From contig JBKECY010000076.1 in the NCBI GenBank assembly GCA_047975025.1, forward strand, positions 1 to 21,342: 21,342 nucleotides of DNA, given 5' to 3'. Origin of the DNA: JBKECY01 sp047975025. GTDB taxonomy: Bacteria > Bacillota > Clostridia > Lachnospirales > Lachnospiraceae. The notes beneath the pieces were generated by a model that ran no database searches, was not told where the DNA came from, and saw nothing but the letters and a program-made list of their open reading frames with translations. Within the stretch, counting starts at the first letter, position 1, and every line of letters begins with the position of its first letter. A program made the translations under genes and the position numbers. Below are positions 15,901-21,342 of this stretch, in pieces.

Positions 15901-16944
15901 TTATATCCTTCTGCAAGAATTTCTAGTTCTTAACTCTATCGCCAGACTTTTTTTAGTTATTTCATTAGCTTTTGACTTATCATTGATCAATTCCATTGCT
16001 CTATGAAACGCAGCTTTTCCAATAAATTCCGGGAACTGAGCAATTGTTGTTATATTCATCAACTCAGTGACTTCTGAATCATCCCATACGATTAAGGATA
16101 CGTCATCCGGCACTCTTTTTCCAAACTCCTGTATGCCTACGAGCGTTCCTGCACACAATCCGTTATTTACTACCAATACAGCGGTAATATCATCATTTAC
16201 CATCAATAGTTCTTTTATTGCATGCGTACTTTGCCCAAATTCCTGTAACTCAGCTTTCACAAGCCAGGTTGACTGAAACTCAATATTACTTTCCTCTAAT
16301 GCCTTTTTATATCCTGCAACTCTTTGCTTTTCCGTAAAAAACTTGTCAGTTGTCAGAATTCCAATATTACGATGCCCAAGAGATATTAGATACTGTGTTG
16401 CCTTATAGCCACCGGCATAATTTTCACTAACAATAGAATCTGCTTTGACACCTTCAGGTTCATAATCAATAAAGACAAGCGGCACATCTGACTCATATAA
16501 ATTTATTTCCTTTTTTCTAATCTTTTGGGTTTCTGTATAAACCGGAGCAAGAATAATTGCATCAACTCTACGGCTTTTTAAACTCTGAAGCTGTGTGATT
16601 TCATTTTTTATATCCTCATGTGTATTACAAATCAGCACTGAGTAGCAACTGTCAAATGCTGCTTTTTCAATTGCCTCAATTACCTTTACAAAAAAATGAT
16701 TCGATATTCTATCTACAACTATCGCGATTGTATTTGTCTTTTTACTCCGCAGGCTCTGTGCCATTGCATTCGGAAAATACTGCAGCTCAGCTGCTGCATC
16801 AAGCACCTTTTTCTTTACTTCTTCTGAAGTTCTTCCATAATTTCCAATTACCCGCCCTGCGGTTGCACGCGATACCCCCGCTTTTAACGCAACATCTTCG
16901 ATTGTGACTGATCCCGTTTCTTTTCTTTCCTTCATAAGCTTCAT
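15901..16944 (-). CDS. LacI-family transcriptional regulator
   Basis: Sugar-responsive repressor of about 347 residues. The N-terminal LacI helix-turn-helix is TIEDVALKAGVSRATAGRVI (14-33), followed by the hinge-type PNAMAQSLRSKKT and a periplasmic-binding-protein-like ligand domain from NTIAIVVDRISNHFF to a conserved-looking LRTRNSC end. I choose ATG 16942-16944: the only longer start (GTG 16975-16977) lies within the operator and at the expected transcript 5' end. Its ribosome binding site is poor, so ATG 16933-16935 is possible. A strong promoter and an operator precede it, which implies autoregulation, and a second operator precedes the following kinase gene, so the local sugar operon is its probable target. 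Confidence 0.93.
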   Translation of the reverse strand: MKLMKERKETGSVTIEDVALKAGVSRATAGRVIGNYGRTSEEVKKKVLDAAAELQYFPNAMAQSLRSKKTNTIAIVVDRISNHFFVKVIEAIEKAAFDSCYSVLICNTHEDIKNEITQLQSLKSRRVDAIILAPVYTETQKIRKKEINLYESDVPLVFIDYEPEGVKADSIVSENYAGGYKATQYLISLGHRNIGILTTDKFFTEKQRVAGYKKALEESNIEFQSTWLVKAELQEFGQSTHAIKELLMVNDDITAVLVVNNGLCAGTLVGIQEFGKRVPDDVSLIVWDDSEVTELMNITTIAQFPEFIGKAAFHRAMELINDKSKANEITKKSLAIELRTRNSCRRI

Positions 16945-16961
16945 CCATCCCTGTCTCGTTT

Positions 16962-16977
16962 GTGAGAAGGTTCTCAC
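16962..16977. promoter_or_regulatory. LacI-type operator at the regulator promoter
   Basis: The palindrome GTGAGAA-GG-TTCTCAC lies just after the predicted transcription start (about 16982) and upstream of the start codon. It shares TGAGAA...TTCTCA with the site at 15831. A repressor bound here would block transcription of its own gene. Confidence 0.85.
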
Positions 16978-16988
16978 TTTGTGCCCTC

Positions 16989-17018
16989 ATAATAGCATTC
17001 AACTATTAATTTTGTCAA
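16989..17018 (-). promoter_or_regulatory. Sigma-A promoter of the LacI gene and sugar operon
   Basis: On the minus strand TTGACA (17013-17018) is followed after 18 bases by TATTAT (16989-16994), preceded by TGC (extended -10). This is the clearest promoter in the window. The kinase operon may be read from here through the regulator, or from a weaker start in 15845-15900 where no clear promoter is seen. Confidence 0.85.
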
Positions 17019-17154
17019 TATTTTTTTCTAAACTTTTTTATTTTTTAGTTGCATTGCATAAATTTAGTGGCAATTATACAAATAATCCTTAAAATAATTG
17101 AGCAATTTTATATTCACTTTTCTTCCCATTGTCTTCGAAAGACAAAGAAAATAA

Positions 17155-17191
17155 TAGCAGAGAAAAGGTCTCTTGAACCTATCCTCTGCTA
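17155..17191 (-). terminator. Probable terminator after the glucosaminidase gene
   Basis: About 30 bases after the glucosaminidase stop the minus strand can fold TAGCAGAG ... CTCTGCTA (8 bp) with an inner AGGT/ACCT pairing, followed by the T-rich ATTATTTTCTTTG. A second short inverted repeat, TTGTCTT-CGA-AAGACAA, follows at about 17129-17146. The rest of the 17019-17220 gap holds only A/T-rich DNA. Confidence 0.6.
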
Positions 17192-17220
17192 ATTCAGCTC
17201 CATTGAAGGAACTTACAACT

Positions 17221-18456
17221 CTATTTTACTCCATACCAACCAATACCTTCGCTCTTCCACCCCAGACCAATCAGCGTATCACGCTCTGTTGTAGTAACCG
17301 TATAGTGGTGGGCTCCCGCTTCATACTGCCCGGTCGCATTCTTATTATATAGCCGGTAGAGCGGCACTCCCTTGCTGGAAGCCGAATACCAGCCGATGCC
17401 TTCATTCTTCCACCCCAGCTTAACCAGATTGTTTCTCTCGGCCGTACTGGTGGTATAATGGTGTTCCCCACTGTTCTTGTTGTACACACGATATACCGGT
17501 GTCCCGCTATACGCCGAATACCAGGAAATTCCTTCATAGATCCAACCCACACTGAGCAGATTATCACGCTCCTGCGTATTCTTTGTGTAAAAATGCTCAC
17601 CGCTGTTGGGATTGTAGATACGATACATCGCATCTCCCTGAATATCATAGATGGTCAAGTTATATGTTGAGATAAGGCTATTTAATTTTGATGCATAGGT
17701 CGGATCCGTAGCATAACGCCCCTGAAGCCATTGTGTAGCATCCTTATATGTTTCTGTATTCTCTCTCCAGGCACCAGAATAATAGCTGGAGTTCCAAGAT
17801 ACACCATTACGAATTTTATCTGCGTTATCTCTAAAAGATTCTGAAATGGAGGGATATTTTCTGAATTGTGCATCAACTGTGATCCATTCTCCATTTTCAT
17901 ATTCCTGTGTGGACATAGTCACGAACTGACCATTATAGCTGCCCTTGATCCCGAACAAATTGTTGGCCTGCAGTGCCAGCTGGCTCTGCCCCCAGGCAGA
18001 CTCAAGAATTGCCTGCGCCACCATAACAGACGCATAGATGTTATACTCTTTGGCAAGTACCTTGGCCGCATTTCCCCAACGTTCAATTAGAGCCGTACGT
18101 TCTGCAGAGGTAAGACTCAGCAGTGAAACTGAAGTCTGCGGCTGCAAAACTGCCGGTGTATCCGTCGTATCTTCCGTTGCTTCCGGTGCAACGGTCGCCT
18201 CCAGTGTCACTGTAGTTTCCGGTGTTGCTGTCGCCTCCGGCGTGTCTGTTTCCTCTGGCAGGGCGGTAACCTCCGGTGTTACTGTTGCCTCAGGCGTATT
18301 GGTTGCTGCCGGTGTTACTGTCTGCGTTGTCTCCCCCACCGCAGCGCTTTGTTCTGTTGCCTCCTGTTCGGTACCCTGAGCATATACCGGCACCTGCGCG
18401 GTCACAAGGCCTGTCACTAACAGCGCACAGAGTATTTTATTATACTTCCCTAACAT
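17221..18456 (-). CDS. Secreted glucosaminidase (GH73-type) with DUF5648 repeats
   Basis: Exported peptidoglycan hydrolase of 411 residues that should cleave cell-wall glycan next to N-acetylglucosamine. A signal peptide (about 1-26, ending VPVYAQ) is followed by a Thr/Pro/Glu/Val-rich low-complexity linker (about 40-105). The glucosaminidase domain covers about 113-265, with AQAILESAWGQS holding the likely catalytic Glu152 and NNLFGIKGSYNG. Three roughly 45-residue DUF5648 repeats fill the C-terminus, each with YRxYNxNSGEHxYT and GW..EGIxWYS. The start is ATG 18454-18456 after GGAAAGGGG. A longer frame to 18531 is ruled out because its first codons overlap the promoter. It has its own promoter and terminator, so it is likely independent of the sortase genes upstream. 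Confidence 0.92.
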   Translation of the reverse strand: MLGKYNKILCALLVTGLVTAQVPVYAQGTEQEATEQSAAVGETTQTVTPAATNTPEATVTPEVTALPEETDTPEATATPETTVTLEATVAPEATEDTTDTPAVLQPQTSVSLLSLTSAERTALIERWGNAAKVLAKEYNIYASVMVAQAILESAWGQSQLALQANNLFGIKGSYNGQFVTMSTQEYENGEWITVDAQFRKYPSISESFRDNADKIRNGVSWNSSYYSGAWRENTETYKDATQWLQGRYATDPTYASKLNSLISTYNLTIYDIQGDAMYRIYNPNSGEHFYTKNTQERDNLLSVGWIYEGISWYSAYSGTPVYRVYNKNSGEHHYTTSTAERNNLVKLGWKNEGIGWYSASSKGVPLYRLYNKNATGQYEAGAHHYTVTTTERDTLIGLGWKSEGIGWYGVK

Positions 18457-18502
18457 GTTGTCCCCTTTCCTTACACATTGCGTTCTATAAAAACTACGGA
18501 TT

Positions 18503-18531
18503 ATCATACCATATTTTGCTGTCACATTCAA
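18503..18531 (-). promoter_or_regulatory. Sigma-A promoter of the glucosaminidase gene
   Basis: On the minus strand TTGAAT (18526-18531), a 17-base spacer and TATGAT (18503-18508) form a good promoter. The transcript would start near 18496, leaving a leader of about 40 bases before the ATG. Confidence 0.8.
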
Positions 18532-18593
18532 CGGGTATACCGTACCGATTTTATCAACTCATATGTGCATGGCGCTGGACTGACTCAGCCTTA

Positions 18594-19604
18594 CTACTTT
18601 TTTCTCATACACAGTATATAAATCGAATGCAGTAAGGAAACTACTATTTTCACTGCAAGAATACTTCCCACTACAACAAACGCCCGGTTCAGCAAGCGGT
18701 ACTGTATGAACGCTTCCAAGCTTCCTGTCTCTGCCGTATCAGAAACCAGTGCCGTATCAGAAACCTGCACTTCTTCCTTCTTCTCTGTTTCCTGCGCTGG
18801 TGCGCCCTCATTGCCGCTTTCCTGCACAGCTTGTGTTTCCTGAACACCCTGTGTTTCCTGCACACCCTGTGTTTCCGCGATGTCGCCTTGTGTTGTATCT
18901 GGATATACCCGTTCTGTACGTACCAGCATTCTATGCGTGGCAATTCCATGCGGCTCACAGGTCAGTAAAGTCACAACATCCTTGCCTTCAATAACTTCCA
19001 GCTTCTCGACTTGTGTAGGCTCAATAACTTCCCGGTCATACATTTGATAGACAAGTGTTTCCCCCGCAATATGGATATAAATCAGATCACCATTTTGCAT
19101 CTTGTCCAGATTTCTGAAAAAGAGCGCATAATGATACCCCCGATGACCTGCAATAACGCTATGTGTATTGATTCCGCCCAGCGGAAGTGACGTATTTTCC
19201 AGTACAGCACACCCCTTGCTCAGATTATCCTGGCTGGCTCCTACATAGATTGGTAACGACTCCTCGATAGCCGGAATATCCAGATATCCGATAACATCCG
19301 TATCGTTAAGCTGTGGATATCGGCTCATATCTGTTGTTCCCATTTCCACTGAGAATGGGTCGTAGAACGTAGAGGTTCCCCCTTGAATATCCTGGTTGTA
19401 CTGCAGCATTTCAGTTTTTAATTCCGTATAGTCTGTTTTTAAAGCAGCTTCACTGATTTTGCTGATTTCTACTTCTCTTTTTAAATCTCCCACAAAGATG
19501 GCAATCTGGGGAAACAGGAAGACAAACAGCCCACTTAGGAACAGAAGATAGAAAACCAGCTTTTTCAGTTCAGAAAATTCTTTTTTTCTCACGTGCTTTT
19601 CCAT
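18594..19604 (-). CDS. Class C sortase with long C-terminal linker
   Basis: Membrane-anchored transpeptidase of about 336 residues that polymerises pilins. It has an N-terminal membrane segment (about 15-38), a DPF lid motif (82-84), sortase core with AGHRG (His154), TLLTCEPHG (Cys216) and ATHRMLVR (Arg225), and a C-terminal membrane segment (about 305-330) ending in RKK. Unusually the core and last membrane segment are joined by about 65 Glu/Thr/Gln-rich residues with ETQGVQ repeats. I choose ATG 19602-19604, one base after the stop of the first sortase gene, with AGGAGC upstream; the longer frame to 19637 overlaps that gene. The overlap-like spacing implies coupling with the first sortase. 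Confidence 0.93.
   Translation of the reverse strand: MEKHVRKKEFSELKKLVFYLLFLSGLFVFLFPQIAIFVGDLKREVEISKISEAALKTDYTELKTEMLQYNQDIQGGTSTFYDPFSVEMGTTDMSRYPQLNDTDVIGYLDIPAIEESLPIYVGASQDNLSKGCAVLENTSLPLGGINTHSVIAGHRGYHYALFFRNLDKMQNGDLIYIHIAGETLVYQMYDREVIEPTQVEKLEVIEGKDVVTLLTCEPHGIATHRMLVRTERVYPDTTQGDIAETQGVQETQGVQETQAVQESGNEGAPAQETEKKEEVQVSDTALVSDTAETGSLEAFIQYRLLNRAFVVVGSILAVKIVVSLLHSIYILCMRKK
18820..18876. repeat. 18-bp tandem repeat in the sortase linker
   Basis: About three copies of an 18-base unit (tgtgtttcctg(a/c)acaccc) encode ETQGVQ repeats between the sortase core and its C-terminal membrane segment. Copies differ by one or two bases. The unit keeps the frame, so slippage would only change linker length. 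Confidence 0.8.
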
Positions 19605-19605
19605 G

Positions 19606-20511
19606 TCACGTCTGCTCCTTATGCTCTTTTTGTTCATCCGCTTCTTTTTGTTTTGCGGCCTGCAGTCTTCTCCACTTACGCGCTCTTCTAATCTCCTTTA
19701 CAATAATAAGCAGGGAGACCAGAGCTATAATCGCTATGGCTATAAGGTATTCTTTGTAGCGAATTAAAAATTCCATGAATTGATCCTCTGAATTTTTCTG
19801 TGCCTCAATAATCTTATCTTCCTGTGAATATTCCGTACGGTGTCCTCGAACCAGCATGCGGTGCGAATTGACTCCATAGGGTTCACAAGTAATCAGTGTC
19901 GCATAATCCTGCCCCGGCACAATTGCCAGGTCATCCATCTCAAATGGTTTTACCACTTTAATCTGGTCTACTTCATATGCAAAGGTTTCACCATATGTAT
20001 TAATAAAGAAACGGTCACCTTTGTTCAACTCGTTAAGATACCGGAACATCTCAGCCGTTGGTAAGCCTCTGTGACCAGTAATGACCGTATGTGTACCTTC
20101 TCCCCCTACCGGAAATGAACTCTCCAGCATATAACCTGCACCATTTTTAAGTACGTCTTCCGTTGTTCCCACCAGGATCGACAGTTTCACATTTATTTTG
20201 GGGATTTCTATGTAGCCTATGATGGAACCGGTCTGATACCCTAATTTTTCAATTCCGGCCAGACTCTTATCCGAATCTGAAAAAGGATCTTTGATGGATG
20301 TCCCTGATGCCATTTCATCATTGTAGGCGCGTGCGGCCGCCAGTTTTTCTTCTCTTTCCTCTTTTGTCAATGTGTCCAATTCATTTTCATAGGACTCAAT
20401 CTGCGAATAATTCACACGGTTGTTATACCAATTTGAAAAAACAGGAAAAAAAAGAACACAAAGCCCTATGAAAAATACAAATCCAAATATAACTTTCCAT
20501 ACTTTTTTCAT
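19606..20511 (-). CDS. Class C sortase (pilus assembly)
   Basis: Membrane-anchored transpeptidase of 301 residues. An N-terminal membrane segment (about 5-28) and coiled charged region precede the DPF lid (75-77). The core shows ITGHRG (His147), LITCEPYG (Cys209) and SHRMLVRG (Arg218). A C-terminal membrane segment (about 245-267) and a basic/acidic tail follow. The lid and two membrane segments are typical of pilin-polymerising class C enzymes. The start ATG 20509-20511 is 79 bases after the pilin stop. A second class C sortase follows at once; two such enzymes often serve one or two pilin subunits, of which only one, incomplete, is in view. Confidence 0.94.
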   Translation of the reverse strand: MKKVWKVIFGFVFFIGLCVLFFPVFSNWYNNRVNYSQIESYENELDTLTKEEREEKLAAARAYNDEMASGTSIKDPFSDSDKSLAGIEKLGYQTGSIIGYIEIPKINVKLSILVGTTEDVLKNGAGYMLESSFPVGGEGTHTVITGHRGLPTAEMFRYLNELNKGDRFFINTYGETFAYEVDQIKVVKPFEMDDLAIVPGQDYATLITCEPYGVNSHRMLVRGHRTEYSQEDKIIEAQKNSEDQFMEFLIRYKEYLIAIAIIALVSLLIIVKEIRRARKWRRLQAAKQKEADEQKEHKEQT

Positions 20512-20542
20512 TGTAACCTACACTCTCCTATATAGTAAGAAG

Positions 20543-20570
20543 ATGGGTGGGGCAAAACCACCCCACCCAT
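20543..20570 (-). promoter_or_regulatory. Strong hairpin between pilin and sortase genes
   Basis: A perfect 10-bp GC-rich stem ATGGGTGGGG / CCCCACCCAT with an 8-base loop lies between the pilin stop and the first sortase start. No T-run follows on either strand. It could partly terminate or stabilise the upstream transcript, giving much pilin and little sortase; this is inference from its place. Confidence 0.65.
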
Positions 20571-20590
20571 ACTGCTTGCTAAGATTCTGC

Positions 20591-21224
20591 TTATTCTACA
20601 TCACTTGCTTTCTTTTTGTTCTTTACGAAGAATGCAAGTGCAATTCCCATTAAACCAATACCAACAGCGGTAAATACAATGGTTCCCATACCGCCAGTCT
20701 GCGGGATTTCTCCACGCTTAACGTTTTGTACAGTGACTTCAGCTGAAATAGCTCCATTGACCGTTGTCAGGGTTCCCAACAGAACACCTTGTGTCAGTTT
20801 GTTGTATCCGGTAGGTGCCACTGTCTCAACTGCATAGTATGTTCCAGCCGCAAGATCTGAAAATACAGCTTTGCCGTCAGTACCTGATGTAGCTGTCACC
20901 TGTGCTGCCGGAGTGCCGGCCATTACTTTGACAACAGATACACTTTCACCTGCAACTGTGATTGTCTCTGCTCCTGTATCACCGGTAACTGCCTTGCGAT
21001 ACAGTGCAAATGTAGCTCCGCTAAGTGCTGCTTTTGTTTGAGAGTCAACCTTGTTAATCGTCGCTGTTCCTTTTTCTACCTCTGTGGTAATTTCAGGTGT
21101 GTCCGTATTAAAGGAAGTACCATCTTCATTTTCGAACGAAACGTTGGCCGTATTGGCGATTTCTCCCGGTGTCGCTCCTTCAAATGCTTTCTCGTTGACC
21201 TTTGCTGAAAAAGGTAACAACAAC
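20591..21224 (-). pseudogene. IPQTG-anchored SpaA-like pilin, 5' part missing
   Basis: C-terminal 210 residues of a sortase-dependent pilin or surface protein. In order: the end of an isopeptide-type domain (FSAKVNEKAFEG...IANTANVSFENEDG), a SpaA/Cna-B-like domain (ATINKVDSQTKAALSGATF ... YYAVETVAPTGYN, an E-box-like motif), and the sorting signal IPQTG, a hydrophobic segment and KNKKK. The signal peptide and first domains are absent because the terminal repeat cuts in at 21225. Ten bases inside the junction, five T (21206-21210 on the other strand as A) may be one too many: with four T the preceding codons would read VVVTF, a normal strand before SAKVNE. With the two following sortase genes it forms the end of a pilus locus. 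Confidence 0.85.
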
Positions 21225-21342
21225 TGACCTGCCCCCGATTTTTGTACCAGTCGCAATGTTAGTAATGACCGGTATCCGGTAGGGTAAATCCTTATCAGCT
21301 TGACGACATCGTAACATTTCTTGGTGGATTGTTCAAGGGCGG
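21225..21342. repeat. 118-bp terminal inverted repeat, right copy (probable IS end)
   Basis: This is the exact reverse complement of bases 1-118. The junction at 21224/21225 falls inside the pilin coding region, so the pilin 5' part is missing. The minus-strand frame that is open through the repeat continues into the pilin frame, so an apparent start and first 11 residues (MRLVQKSGAGQ) come from the repeat and not from the pilin. That the sequence ends at both copies suggests either an assembly break at a dispersed element or inverted IS copies bounding the segment. Confidence 0.9.

Noticed and set aside
16945..16977. GTG 16975-16977 as start of the LacI regulator
   Set aside because: It lies inside the operator and within a few bases of the expected transcript start, leaving no room for a ribosome binding site.
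18038..18379. Plus-strand ORF rich in Val/Ser/Gly repeats opposite the glucosaminidase linker
   Set aside because: It is the antisense shadow of the Thr/Pro/Glu-rich repeat; no promoter or ribosome binding site supports it.
18454..18531. Longer N-terminus of the glucosaminidase
   Set aside because: The extra codons overlap the -35/-10 promoter; the signal peptide and ribosome binding site fit ATG 18454-18456.
1..21342. The whole window as a transposon with 118-bp terminal repeats
   Set aside because: No transposase or integrase is present, the cargo looks like ordinary chromosomal operons, and host genes are cut at both ends.

Overview
The window looks like part of the chromosome of a low- to mid-GC Gram-positive anaerobe, most likely a Clostridia/Lachnospiraceae-type gut bacterium. 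The grounds are strong AGGAGG-type ribosome binding sites, TTGACA/TATAAT-like promoters, lipoprotein solute-binding proteins, two class C (pilus) sortases beside an IPQTG-anchored pilin, a secreted glucosaminidase with DUF5648 repeats, and LacI and RpiR regulators. The taxon is an inference. Every gene I can support lies on the minus strand, so transcription runs from high to low coordinates.

Layout, in transcription order. (1) 21342-18594: the 3' part of a pilin gene, an RNA hairpin, then two class C sortase genes, i.e. the tail of a pilus locus. (2) 18456-17221: a secreted GH73-type glucosaminidase with its own promoter and a probable terminator. (3) 17018-8992: a visibly more A/T-rich catabolic module. 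It has a LacI regulator with promoter and palindromic operator, a second matching operator, a divergent anhydro-N-acetylmuramic acid kinase (AnmK)-like sugar kinase, a ribose-type ABC importer (RbsA, RbsC, RbsB-like), a zinc-type dehydrogenase and an aldo/keto reductase. (4) 8837-7937: an RpiR regulator ending in a near-perfect palindromic terminator. (5) 7817-61: a MATE exporter with a C-terminal frameshift, followed by a tightly packed operon for a family-1 carbohydrate ABC importer (two permeases, lipoprotein, MalK-like ATPase) with a PHP-domain metallohydrolase and a HAD phosphatase in between.

How the genes may work together. Module 3 reads as a self-contained pathway: LacI senses a sugar, RbsABC-like proteins import it, the AnmK-like kinase phosphorylates it or a derivative, and two oxidoreductases oxidise or reduce intermediates. 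The kinase suggests an anhydro-sugar, but the substrate is unproven. Module 5 combines import with phosphoester hydrolysis (PHP plus HAD), which fits an organophosphate or phosphorylated glycoside better than a plain sugar.

The two ends of the sequence are exact inverted copies of one 118-bp repeat, and each copy cuts into a gene (the ATPase 3' end on the left, the pilin on the right). The repeat tip begins TGACCTGCCCCC and resembles an insertion-sequence terminus. Either the sequence stops where an assembler met a dispersed repeat, or two IS copies flank this 21-kb segment in inverted orientation. Two one-base homopolymer lesions (MATE and pilin) also deserve checking.
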